DNA of 64,000 nucleotides from Pseudobacteroides cellulosolvens ATCC 35603 = DSM 2933 (GCF_001262605.1 NZ_LGTC01000001.1:4040001-4104000); one strand, 5' to 3'. Counted from the stretch's first letter, positions 20,901 through 28,549 are shown. Notes: a model not told the origin generated them from the sequence alone. Numbers and translations are program-made.

Positions 20901-21320
20901 TCTTTCATTGCTAAACATATCCTGACTTAAATTATATTGAAGCAGCACTTTTTTTGTAACTGTACAAATTACTTGAACGTAAGCTCCGTGTAGTTTGCTG
21001 AAATTATCAATTTTCAAGTCATCATCATATATGGAAAGGCTGAAGGCTATTTTGGTAATCCTTTCGGGAATTTTTACTAAATCAACATTGATGGACTTGC
21101 CATCATTTGCTAAAATAATTCCGCCATCAAATGTATGTGGGTTATTATAAAATACAAAATCGTCATCAAATTGAACCTTTTCTGAGCTCCCTAGAGGAAA
21201 TGCAGATACATCCAATGAAATGCTTGAATCTGCCCATCCAAATGCCAGTAAAAGCACGGATGAATTTCCAAGGTAATTTGCCAAGTCAATTCTTTGACCT
21301 TTTACAAGATAGGTGCACAT
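17970..21320 (-). CDS. TerD-domain/ARM-repeat protein, first gene of the retron operon (1116 aa)
   Basis: The N-terminal 190 or so residues are a TerD (tellurium-resistance/calcium-stress) domain: LLLAFGWADSSISLDVSAF, DDDFVFYNNP, DGGIILANDG, KWKFAAVGSGFTNGLAGI. The acidic calcium-site residues of TerD proteins are kept. After a linker (about 190-240) the remaining 850 residues are alpha-helical, with spaced Leu-rich helical pairs like ARM/HEAT repeats. The role is unknown. By position it corresponds to the ARM-repeat component of type XIII retrons, perhaps as effector or regulator. AGAGGGAG precedes the ATG. This gene leads the operon, and a 13-bp inverted repeat lies 21-88 bases upstream. 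Confidence 0.85.
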   Translation of the reverse strand: MCTYLVKGQRIDLANYLGNSSVLLLAFGWADSSISLDVSAFPLGSSEKVQFDDDFVFYNNPHTFDGGIILANDGKSINVDLVKIPERITKIAFSLSIYDDDLKIDNFSKLHGAYVQVICTVTKKVLLQYNLSQDMFSNERAIVAFEIYKYRDKWKFAAVGSGFTNGLAGICNLYGLEVESPTITPPITGGETANTTSRPLNLKKTWDKKVQPLRHLVLWGWDEDQNPSFLVLYGEHEFKNGNILCDDVKYDKYLIFKGKEGHLPAFKSIKKMNSWDFSHLAPYEKIVLPYFIGLTYEQIVEKIEFQNTKFHGFRIAKNPNMVMKLPECYSQHFNLFVGILGNQNIYMRKKMLNQLVKSNPPKEVYTLLFSIASTEAISGLFLELAKTSNPILFDEAKALIPSNMTWAEIGYAKGVKRCADIYITALDPILREGKIYWININVSKMDLKLIRIRGKDLPQDKVLDGAAYRKFAKKRYLRSLQQYYNWQTRQYINYPEHYEASHYSDGKSLKIIDFKNTLQEAEVLGLADIIGKIGYFVDAPRLTYYFKGNSNKKALEYFQRYIRRVINCYADTDEDKFIEALKALLTSYTNIDYVNDKGESFTFNKFIKFYLYNDFNEKPPENMQTWQQWRDYYEWFNTDHFMRIQGRYEYRKDIWDRHLDAAADIALEANIDPVVKACYFILKDSPNLNMFISNIEYDKLVKLALVSYYPLASMFMDILVKKVDSTNDFDMMLLLSFIRCSDKRLKSMALAYFERTGGRFTPEFAANFIMLPNLSDWADLFSTGIHNLSVEQFAAFLNHIIHNHQKGLNPDQVSENINDILMQHSSKVREADPSLRIKIFDSIINALFDIPKLPEWHCAFLEEVIFAYSFEELDEILKEVAIPLRAASSRNKKIISILEAIKCKNIPMDAQILDVLESSTSRIISMLLDIIAMFKENLIDKPSTILILLESEVPIANQLAKEVFSSLPQEKQKKLHSMIIDSPVERAYSFGLLQLDSIYGERIPGEFIVQMLEHGSPEVKAYISSKVDSTIENFSIETKELFIYYVKTLLLLPNRNSKSKQRVYDSLPRFVSTFPDKLSEIESILINIGASNIIIDAERALVALAKIRKEGAVHAG

Positions 21321-21340
21321 AAAAATTCGCTCCCTCTAAG

Positions 21341-21408
21341 GGCATTTCAAAAAATACATTATTTAGGTATTTTTTGCATAATAACTTCAATTCAGTTTTT
21401 GAAATGCC
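21341..21408. repeat. 13-bp perfect inverted repeat ahead of the retron operon
   Basis: GGCATTTCAAAAA (21341-21353) pairs exactly with TTTTTGAAATGCC (21396-21408). Inside, AAAAAATAC and GTATTTTTT can form a competing 9-bp stem that shares the T-run. In the operon's leader this could be alternative RNA structures or a protein operator. At 68 bases it is shorter than known retron msr-msd RNAs. Confidence 0.6.
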
Positions 21409-21596
21409 ACATTGATCAGTTAGTTATTTGTTAATACTTTATTGAGAATTATTATTTTAATATGAATTACAATTTACAAATATAATATCATGTATCTTAC
21501 TATTGGTGTATAGAAATTTTAAAATGTGTTTTGAAACTTAATTAAATTGAATATTAATTATTAATTAATAATATTTAATTTAAAGGGGTCAAAACA

Positions 21597-22370
21597 ATGA
21601 CGTTTTATGTTGTTAAGGCAAAGAGAGTGCTTCCTGTTGTTTTAGCTGTGGTAATAATATTTGCTGCTGCATTTATTATTCTGATGTCTAATTCCGAGGT
21701 GTTAGGAGTGTTCGGCACCGATAAAGATTTACCCATATATTCAGTTGATTACCCCGATAAAGTCGTGGCAATAACATTTGACTGTGCCTGGGGTGCAGAT
21801 GATATACCGGATATTTTAAGCACTTTAAAAAAAGAGGATGTAAAGGCAACCTTTTTTGTTCTCGGTCAATGGGCCCAAAAGAATCCTGAAATGATAAAAA
21901 TGATGGCTATGGATGGGCATGACGCTGCGAATCATTCATACTCACACTTCAGGATGGGGGCGTTAAGTGCTGCAAAAATCAGAGAGGAAATTGATTTATG
22001 CGGAAGGAAACTAAATGAGTTAAGTGGAAGTAAGGTTGATCTTTTCAGAGCACCATATGGTGATTACAACAGCTCTGTAGTGAAGATTGCCAGGGAATTG
22101 GGGTATTATACAATTCAATGGGATGTTGACAGCCTTGATTGGCGACCTGGCATTTCGCAGACCGAGATAATGAACCGGATTGTGACAAAAGTAAAACCGG
22201 GATCAATCCTACTTTTCCATAATGACACACCTCATACAGCAAGAATTCTTCCTAATATTATATCAGCACTAAAAAATAACGGATATGAATTTTTGCCTGT
22301 TTCAAAAATGATAATGAGGGAGGACTATTATATTGATTTTGACGGAACGCAGAGAAGGAATAAATACTAA
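21597..22370 (+). CDS. Polysaccharide deacetylase (NodB domain), PdaB-like (257 aa)
   Basis: One N-terminal membrane anchor (about 10-30) is followed by a NodB-homology domain: motif 1 ITFDCAWGADD, motif 2 NHSYSHFRMG, motif 3 RAPYGDYN, motif 4 QWDVDSLDWRPG and motif 5 LLFHNDTPH. The metal-binding Asp-His-His set is present, so it should be an active metal-dependent deacetylase working on peptidoglycan or chitin-like polysaccharide outside the membrane. PdaB-type members act in sporulation; that role is inferred. Ribosome site AAAGGGG. A terminator follows at 22404-22430. Confidence 0.9.
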   Translation: MTFYVVKAKRVLPVVLAVVIIFAAAFIILMSNSEVLGVFGTDKDLPIYSVDYPDKVVAITFDCAWGADDIPDILSTLKKEDVKATFFVLGQWAQKNPEMIKMMAMDGHDAANHSYSHFRMGALSAAKIREEIDLCGRKLNELSGSKVDLFRAPYGDYNSSVVKIARELGYYTIQWDVDSLDWRPGISQTEIMNRIVTKVKPGSILLFHNDTPHTARILPNIISALKNNGYEFLPVSKMIMREDYYIDFDGTQRRNKY

Positions 22371-22403
22371 TTATTTGTGATAAGGTAAATACTTTAAAGC
22401 TAT

Positions 22404-22430
22404 TGAAGAAGGCATTATGTCTTCTTTTTT
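22404..22430 (+). terminator. Rho-independent terminator after the deacetylase gene
   Basis: GAAGAAG and CTTCTTT flank a 9-base loop and run into a T-rich tail, 34 bases after the stop codon. Confidence 0.7.
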
Positions 22431-22436
22431 TGATGT

Positions 22437-22575
22437 GTGCGTCCAGTGAAGTTGGATTGTACTTACCGGTGAAATTCCGGTACGGGGTAGTTGCCAAGAA
22501 GCCCGTTAGCTAATTCCGGTGCGTAGCAATAATTCTGGGTACTGAGCGGGAGGATAAAGTACCTGTCTAAACACC
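22437..22575 (+). mobile_element. 5' fragment of a group II intron (probably class C)
   Basis: The fragment begins GTGCGTCC, the usual group II 5' boundary. It continues with domain-I-like helices: ACCGGTGAAATTCCGGT, GGGGTAGTTGCCAAGAAGCC and a C-rich/G-rich series up to about 22575. It starts 7 bases after the terminator hairpin of the preceding gene, the site preferred by class C introns. The rest of the intron, including any RT gene and domain V, is missing. Confidence 0.6.
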
Positions 22576-22576
22576 A

Positions 22577-22881
22577 GAGCAAGCGAAAATGCAGTACATT
22601 TTGAATTGAAAGCAGAAGGGTGTTCTGCAAATGAGCCACAAAGGCTTGTTGATGCATTTTTAGAAGGCAAACTCATAATAGTAATTATGAGCAAAGGACA
22701 TTTTACACAAGGAGGACACTTTATTGTCTTAATGGGATTTACTAACGACGGCAATATCTTGGATACAGATCAAATAAGTAAAGCTAGAAGTGAGTAGAAA
22801 TGGGACATATCAATTATAACAGGTGAGGCTTGTAAACAATCAGGAGCAGGCGGACCGTTCTGGATTTTATCTGATAAGTAG
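22577..22881 (+). pseudogene. Fragment of a C39-like papain-fold peptidase gene with an in-frame stop
   Basis: Encodes about 100 residues ending in the peptidase_C39-like core: FLEGKLIIVIMSKGHFTQGG, HFIVLMGFTNDGNILDTD, then after a TAG at 22795-22797 WDISIITGEACKQ and GPFWIL. The catalytic His segment (GGHFIVL) is present, but the N-terminal Cys region is lost at the intron fragment. Real members are secreted or membrane-linked cysteine peptidases. Confidence 0.6.
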
Positions 22882-22895
22882 GGAGGAAGGGACTT

Positions 22896-22952
22896 ATGAA
22901 TAAGAAAACATTAAGTGTTAAAGAATTGACTTCACTTGACAGTACTGAATAA
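22896..22952 (+). CDS. Tiny open reading frame with strong ribosome site (18 aa)
   Basis: MNKKTLSVKELTSLDSTE is preceded by GGGAGGAAGG at ideal spacing. It could be a leader peptide, the start of a deleted ribosomally made peptide precursor, or chance. A hairpin with a T-run follows directly at 22965-23007. Confidence 0.3.
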   Translation: MNKKTLSVKELTSLDSTE

Positions 22953-22964
22953 TGTTTGGGTAAT

Positions 22965-23007
22965 ATCTCCTCTGGACAATAATTAAATTGTAAGGAGGAG
23001 ATTTTTA
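22965..23007 (+). terminator. Hairpin with T-run
   Basis: ATCTCCTC pairs with GAGGAGAT (8 bp), and ACAAT with ATTGT inside, followed by TTTTT. It fits a terminator after the tiny frame at 22896. GGAGGAG in the 3' arm also precedes an 18-codon frame beginning at 23010. Confidence 0.5.
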
Positions 23008-23362
23008 TTATGACAACACAGGAACGAATAGTGTTCAACTTCAAACGGTCAAACTGTTCAAACTAAGCGGTCAAATGTCAAATTTCAGGCGGAATATTCA
23101 GTCAAAGGTTCAATATCATATCAATGACATACTATATCTTAAAAACTAACTTTTTCGTAGAAAATCATTAGTTAAAAGTCCCTCACAAATTTTTTGTTAT
23201 AAATTCGACTATAAAAAAATCATGACTTAAGTAACTTCAAAAATTACTTTCACTCTGCTATAATTCTATTTAAGTATATTGAAAAGTTTGAAAAATGGTA
23301 GATTTACGATTTGTATTTTAAATTTATTAATTTATATATTCAAATAAGTAGGGGGGATGAAA
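23008..23362. other. AT-rich intergenic region upstream of the cohesin gene
   Basis: About 350 bases with no gene. The first 100 bases carry several near-repeats of GGTCAAA/TTCAAACT (23040-23110). The remainder is AT-rich and presumably holds the promoter of the cohesin gene, but I could not pick one confidently. Confidence 0.35.
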
Positions 23363-25333
23363 ATGAAATTAAAAAGACTTTCAGTAGTACTAATTATTGG
23401 TAGTTTAATTTTTTGCAGCATTTTTACAAATAAAGTGTATGCAGCAATTAATCCGTCAATCTCAATGGAGCATAGTACAATATGCCCAATTGCCGGACAA
23501 TACATTCAGACAAAAATAAAAGTAAAAGACATTTATGGCTTTGCCGGTTATCAAGTTAGAATTAAATATGATAAAACTTTACTTGAACCATATGTTCAGT
23601 ACAATGACTCCGCTATATACACTGGAAATTATGAGCCAATGGATAATTATACAAAGCCAAATCCAGGGGATATTTTGCTTCATAGCAGAGAATGTAAAAA
23701 ATCAGACTTTATTCCAGTATCAATTGCAAAAAATGATATTTCAAATGGAATTTTAAATTTCGGTAGATATTATATAAAGGCTTCAGCATATAAATCTTCT
23801 GGCATATCTGAATCAACAGGTACAATAGCTGTTATATATTTTAAAGTACTCAAAAATTCTGTAAATCCACTTACAAGTATATCTTTTGAAAATTCATCAA
23901 CAACTACAACAGGACCAATTACTGGGGATTTAAACGGGGATAATGCCGTTAATATGACAGATGTTGTGGAAGTGTCAAAGTACTTTAACACTTTAAACAC
24001 TGACCCAAATTACAAAAAAGAGTATGATATAAATCTGGATAATGCAATAAATATGATAGAAATAATGATAATAGCAAGTAAATTTAATACTATATCAAAC
24101 TCAATTAATGGAACTTGTTTATATAATTGGGATGCTTTACAAGTAAAAGAGTATTCGGTTTACCAAAAAGAAAATCAAGCATATGACTTCTGGACATGGA
24201 ATACTGGAAATAAAGTGCTGGCTGATAAGGGTAGACATTGGTTTGAAGATGTCGATGGAGACGGAAGAAAAGATTTGATAGGTATAGGTGCATCGGGTAC
24301 TGTAGATGCAGGTTGGGTATATGTAGCACTCAATAATGGAACAGAATTTAATTTTTGGTCATGGAATTCAGGAGGACAAGTCATTTCAGACAACAGCCAT
24401 ATATGGCATGAAGATGTCGATGGAGACGGAAGAAAGGACTTAATAGGTCAGGGAGCTGCTGGAACTCCTACTGCAGGCTGGGTATATGTGGCACACAATA
24501 ACAAAACAGGATTTGACTTTTGGTCATGGAATTCAGGCGTAAGAGTGCTAGGGGATCAGGGAAGACATTGGTTTGAAGATGTCGATGGAGACGGAAGAAA
24601 AGATTTGATAGGTATAGGTGCACCGGGCACAGTAGATGCAGGTTGGGTATATGTAGGACACAATAATGGAACAGGATTTGACTTTTGGACATGGAATTCA
24701 GGAAGACAAGTCATATCAGACAATAGCCCTATATGGTTTGAGGATGTTGATGGAGATGGAAAGAAGGACTTAATAGGCCAGGGAGCTGCTGGAACTCCAA
24801 CTGCAGGTTGGGTATATGTAGCACTCAATAATGGAACAGGATTTGACTTTTGGACATGGAATTCAGGAGGACAAGTCATATCAGATAACAGCCCGATATG
24901 GTTTGAAGATGTTGATGGAGATGGAAAGAAGGACTTAATAGGCCAGGGAGCTGCTGGAACTCCAACTGCAGGTTGGGTATATGTAGCACTCAATAATGGA
25001 ACGGGATTTAATTTCTGGTCATGGAATACTGGAAGGCTAGTCATAGCAGATAACAGTCCTATATGGTTTGAAGATGTGAACGGAGACGGAAGAAAGGATT
25101 TGATAGGCCAGGGAGCATCAGGAAATTCTGATGCAGGCTGGTTATATGTGGCACTTAATAATGGGAAAGGATTTGATTTTTGGACATGGCATACAAGACA
25201 AAGAGTGATGGCTGACAATGGGAAGTATTGGTTTGAAGATGTGAATGGAGATGGAAGAAAAGACCTGATACGCCAAGGAGAGCCTGGTACTGCCTATGCA
25301 GGTTGGGTCTATGTAGCAAATTGTTCATGGTAA
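23363..25333 (+). CDS. Cohesin-dockerin protein with seven FG-GAP-like repeats (656 aa)
   Basis: Signal peptide (1-28), then a cohesin of type II character (about 30-190: IKVKDIYGFAGYQVRIKYD, ILNFGRYYI, GTIAVIYFKVLK), a dockerin (about 194-255: GDLNGDNAVNMTDVVEVSKY and YDINLDNAINMIEIMIIASK), and seven repeats of about 55 residues (about 275-656) with the core WFEDVDGDGRKDLIG and AGWVYVALNNGTGF. Seven calcium-binding DxDGDG repeats suggest one seven-bladed propeller. Having both cohesin and dockerin, it can be an adaptor scaffoldin presenting a propeller. The second ATG (23363) is chosen because it stands 6 bases after GGGGGG; the ATG at 23357 abuts it. Confidence 0.88.
   Translation: MKLKRLSVVLIIGSLIFCSIFTNKVYAAINPSISMEHSTICPIAGQYIQTKIKVKDIYGFAGYQVRIKYDKTLLEPYVQYNDSAIYTGNYEPMDNYTKPNPGDILLHSRECKKSDFIPVSIAKNDISNGILNFGRYYIKASAYKSSGISESTGTIAVIYFKVLKNSVNPLTSISFENSSTTTTGPITGDLNGDNAVNMTDVVEVSKYFNTLNTDPNYKKEYDINLDNAINMIEIMIIASKFNTISNSINGTCLYNWDALQVKEYSVYQKENQAYDFWTWNTGNKVLADKGRHWFEDVDGDGRKDLIGIGASGTVDAGWVYVALNNGTEFNFWSWNSGGQVISDNSHIWHEDVDGDGRKDLIGQGAAGTPTAGWVYVAHNNKTGFDFWSWNSGVRVLGDQGRHWFEDVDGDGRKDLIGIGAPGTVDAGWVYVGHNNGTGFDFWTWNSGRQVISDNSPIWFEDVDGDGKKDLIGQGAAGTPTAGWVYVALNNGTGFDFWTWNSGGQVISDNSPIWFEDVDGDGKKDLIGQGAAGTPTAGWVYVALNNGTGFNFWSWNTGRLVIADNSPIWFEDVNGDGRKDLIGQGASGNSDAGWLYVALNNGKGFDFWTWHTRQRVMADNGKYWFEDVNGDGRKDLIRQGEPGTAYAGWVYVANCSW
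24181..25330 (+). repeat. Tandem repeats of about 165 bases within the cohesin gene
   Basis: Seven coding repeats of about 165 bases. Copies 4 and 5 (about 24670-25005) are almost identical in DNA as well as protein, pointing to recent duplication or gene conversion. Confidence 0.8.
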
Positions 25334-25382
25334 TAAATTATTGTAATTAATCTGAAGAACTATACCTTTGTTACTTCCATAC

Positions 25383-25640
25383 CTACCTACCTACATGATT
25401 ACTACCCACACTATAGTTTCCGCTTTCAGCTGCATCATAAGCTTTCTTACATAAAATATTTTCTGAAACAAGCATTGGTTTGTTATTTTCGATTTTTACA
25501 CATTTCCAAAGGATTGGGTCTCCATAGTATTTACCAAATTGAACATATTCACCAACTTTTAAGGTCCCTGTCTCAGATAATTTAACTGATGGGTTCCAAT
25601 TGTGTATGCCATCGAAGATTAATTTAAGATGAATATTAAA
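25383..25640 (-). pseudogene. Remnant of a clostridial DUF6273-like protein
   Basis: On the minus strand about 80 codons read through VGEYVQFGKYYGDPILWKCV, then LVSENILCKKAYDAAESGNY, a pattern common in clostridial exported proteins with a DUF6273-type domain. There is no start codon, and a TAG at 25383 ends it early. The adjacent stretch up to 25753 holds nothing else recognisable. Confidence 0.5.
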
Positions 25641-25753
25641 GGAAATACAGCTTTTTTAAAATTAAAAGGGAAATACCTAAAGAACAAAAAATATATTTAT
25701 TTACATTGATGATCTGGTCACAGGAATTGCAGGATAAGAAAGGATAAATTTTA

Positions 25754-26357
25754 TGCAGGATGTTAAATTAACTGATGAAGAGATAGAGAAGTTTAATAAA
25801 ATTTATGATAAAGCTTGGTCATTACATAAGGGGAATGTTGTTTTAAGGCAAATTTACTATATGAAATTGAGGTTTATAAGAAAGTTAAGATTAAGGAAAT
25901 AAATTAAGCTTTTTAAGCAGTGTTTTTTGGTATGCCCTCAATTTGGGCAGTCAGCATGGGCTATTGGAAAAGCGAATCAAGCATTTGGTAATGATAAAGA
26001 GCATTGAAATGGTCTGATCAAACTTATAAAATTGATCAATCTGAGATAAACGTGCCACGTGAAGCTTCATTGCAGTGCTTAAACTTGGGTTTAGGTGAAA
26101 AAGCAGTTTACTATGCTAAAGCAGCAGTTGAACTAGATAGAGAGAATGATGGCTTACATGCAAACTATGGTTTGGCGTTATTAATTAATAAGCAGGGCAA
26201 CGATGCATTTGCCGCTATCAACAAAGTATTGGAAATGAATAATCAGGATCAAATAAATAAAAATATATATCAACTAATTTTAGAAGTTATATCAGGTAAT
26301 AATCCTTATCCAGATAGGATTGGTCCAAGAGTCAGAGAAGAGGAAAAAATCCGATAA
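25754..26357 (+). pseudogene. Frameshifted TPR-like protein
   Basis: A first frame encodes MQDVKLTDEEIEKFNKIYDK and stops near 25902. Further pieces (WAIGKANQAFGNDKEH) and a 117-codon stretch from 26004 (EASLQCLNLGLGEKAVYYAK, ELDRENDGLHANYGLALL) complete a helical repeat protein with TPR-like pairs. At least two frame changes separate them. Function unknown. Confidence 0.5.
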
Positions 26358-26507
26358 AGCTTCTATCCATAGGTGAAATATAACCAATATGTATCAATTT
26401 GCAAATAAAGATATTATTCTTTTGTGCATTTCAACACACTTTTAAAATTTTAATGTACTTATGTCGTACGTGATGATTTATGGAAAAGATGGATTGGTAG
26501 TTATTTA

Positions 26508-26536
26508 TTGACCGACTATTCCACATGTTATATAAT
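26508..26536 (+). promoter_or_regulatory. Sigma-A-type promoter of the PadR gene
   Basis: TTGACC (26508-26513), a 17-base spacer, and TATAAT (26531-26536), 31 bases before the start codon. Confidence 0.75.
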
Positions 26537-26566
26537 AATAGTATAATAGGTTGAGGAGCGTGTCTT

Positions 26567-27115
26567 ATGTCTTTGCCGTATGCATTACTAGGTTTTTTGA
26601 ATTATATCCCAATGGCAGGTTATGACTTGAAGAAAATTTTAAATGATTCCATAAAGTTTTTTTGGTCGGCTCAAACAAGTCAGATTTACCGTGAATTAAA
26701 AGCACTGGAACATGAAGGATATATTGTTTCAGAGGTAAAGCCCGGTGAGAAAGGCCCGGATAAACGTATATACAGTATTACCGAAAGCGGTATATCACAC
26801 TTAAAGAACTGGATTTCGGAAGTGCATACCAACGAGAATATACGAAATGAGTTTATGGTATGGCTGCTCTTTTCATCACAAATTGATTCGGGTGAATTAT
26901 ACGTGGAAATGAAAAAGAAGTTAAAAGAGTACCAAAAAGAATATCAATCATTAAAATTTGTTGAGAATAGAATCCGGGATTATTTACAAAGGTTTAGGAA
27001 AGAGGGTGAAGATTTTTATTGGAAAATAGTTCTCAAAAGAGGGCTATATGATGTTGAGGCAAAAATTAAATGGGCTGAAGATATAATAAGTTCATTAGAA
27101 TTGAAAAAGAGCTGA
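26567..27115 (+). CDS. PadR-family transcriptional regulator (182 aa)
   Basis: Winged-helix N-terminus typical of PadR (YALLGFLNYIPMAGYDLKKI, SQIYRELKALEHEGYI, PDKRIYSITESGISHLKNW) and a helical C-terminal dimerisation domain (about 95-180). PadR proteins usually repress a nearby gene and respond to small molecules. The next gene on the strand is a broken membrane protein, probably its ancestral partner. Ribosome site GAGGAG and a near-consensus promoter fit the start. Confidence 0.9.
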   Translation: MSLPYALLGFLNYIPMAGYDLKKILNDSIKFFWSAQTSQIYRELKALEHEGYIVSEVKPGEKGPDKRIYSITESGISHLKNWISEVHTNENIRNEFMVWLLFSSQIDSGELYVEMKKKLKEYQKEYQSLKFVENRIRDYLQRFRKEGEDFYWKIVLKRGLYDVEAKIKWAEDIISSLELKKS

Positions 27116-27231
27116 CAGCTCATTTAGATATTCCTCATTGTAAAGATTTACAGTTAAAAAAGTCTGACATGGAAAGGTTGAAAAAAGCCAGGGAAATCAG
27201 ATTCCTAAACATATGTGAGAAAGGGGTTAAG

Positions 27232-27663
27232 ATGATGAAACACAAAAAAATAATTCTATCAACTTCAGTTATTCTAGTCATTCTAATAGCTTTTGGGATT
27301 TATTTGGGGCTTCGAACAAAAACTCAAATCAAGGAACTTTTCCGAATGAACAAGGAACTTCAAGAACAAGGTTACTACATGGCGGAGTTCGAATTCAAGA
27401 TGCTGGGGATTGCTTATTACCTGGATAAAGGGCATTACCTCACTTCATTATCAAGGATTAATCACCTCCACAATCAGCTGAAAACAAAAAATGGGCTGAT
27501 AAAGGTACCCAAGTTTAAAAATAAAGAAGAAGAAATGCAATTTTATTTGAATCTCCAAAATCCTAAAACCGGAGCGTTTATGGATGAGTCTTACCCTTAT
27601 TGTACATACACCGGTCCGACGGGAAATGTACTGGAACATCTTGATGCATTAGCAACATCATAA
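27232..27663 (+). pseudogene. 5' part of a split uncharacterised membrane-anchored gene
   Basis: 143 residues: an N-terminal anchor (KKIILSTSVILVILIAFGIY), a helical segment, and LNLQNPKTGAFMDESYPYCT, which resembles alpha/alpha-toroid repeats. It ends LDALATS, then a stop. The 3' part at 10242-11435 on the opposite strand begins GLGKPIKLKYPL and looks like its direct continuation, so an inversion probably split one gene. AAGGGG precedes the ATG at 27232. The PadR gene is 117 bases upstream in the same direction. Confidence 0.6.
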
Positions 27664-27959
27664 TGTTGTACACATTATTAATGTATCATCTAAATATTGT
27701 GAAGGTAAACAAGTAAAAACTACCAGTGTGGCCTCAACAACCATGGCAACAACCATTTGGAACAAACTATGTGCGTGATATATTTATTTATCAAGGTTCA
27801 AAACTTTTGCGTAAGTACTGTGAACTTAATTTTGCTGAAAAGCCCTTGCTTGTACCTTGCGAAGCTTTTGACTTTTTTGGGGGATGGGTTTACCCCGGAA
27901 TCACTCCGACAGGCGGCTTCAATAGTCACTGTAAGAGACAAACAAGAGAACCAGAATAA
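27664..27959 (+). pseudogene. Unrecognised coding fragment
   Basis: From 27726 about 77 codons are open (WPQQPWQQPFGTNYVRDIFI, then FDFFGGWVYPGITPTGG). The composition is protein-like, but no family was recognised and no ribosome site is present. It is likely a scrap of a longer gene. Confidence 0.3.
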
Positions 27960-28028
27960 AAATATAGGATTTTTTGTTCAAGTTCTCTTGTTCTTGAAGT
28001 GTTACGATTGAATCAAACAATAATTTCA

Positions 28029-28130
28029 CTAAAAAGCCTCTGCTTGTGGAGAAAGTAGTCGATAAAACTTTTATCAACTACTTTCTCCAGCCTGACTCTG
28101 CAAGACCACTGCGAAGCAGCTTTTTAGTTG
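28029..28130. repeat. Large nested foldback (about 100 bases)
   Basis: Outer arms CTAAAAAGC and GCTTTTTAG, then TGCTT/AAGCA, enclose a long hairpin GGAGAAAGTAGT (28048-28059) against ACTACTTTCTCC (28077-28088) with GATAAA/TTTATC inside. It could be a MITE-like or structured-RNA element. No similar copy was found in the window. Confidence 0.65.
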
Positions 28131-28517
28131 CCTAAAAGTTGCTATACAGGTTCTAAAGCACCGCTTCGCCAGCCATTCTAAAGGGTGGGGGGAAATTGAT
28201 TTTCTCAAGACTCGCTACGTCAGCAGCTACAACGACAGCTTTAAAGCTATTCTTAAAACTCAATAACTAGACTGGAAAAAATCATTATAATTTTTGTATT
28301 TTTACTATGCTACTCTATTGTTTTGCTTCAGTTTATATAGCTCTGGAAATTATTGCATAAAAATCCCGTGTAACAGTTGAGTCTTAGTATTTCGGTAATA
28401 ATTCGACGCGTCGAACTTTTTTGAAAATTGGAAGTTAATTAAGGAAATCTTACTTTGATCCGCTTTTTGTTCATGTGGTTGCTAATTGCACCACTTAATA
28501 GATCAAGTTGTTTTTTT

Positions 28518-28549
28518 AAAAGACACTTTCCCATATTAGTGGTCTTTTT
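28518..28549 (+). terminator. Terminator-like hairpin
   Basis: AAAAGAC and GTCTTTT with an extra AC/GT pair form a stem around 14 bases, followed by T5. Confidence 0.5.

Noticed and set aside
21341-21408. Calling the inverted repeat a complete retron msr-msd RNA
   Set aside because: At 68 bases it is too short, and no clear branching G or separate msr and msd stems are visible.
24556-25218. Minus-strand 220-codon frame inside the cohesin gene
   Set aside because: It is a shadow of the repeats on the coding strand; the apparent repeats in it come from those units.
24181-25330. CRISPR-like regular repeats
   Set aside because: The repeats are coding, about 165 bases long, diverged, and keep one reading frame (FG-GAP-like units). 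The same applies to the RCC1 repeats at 29.9-31.5 kb.
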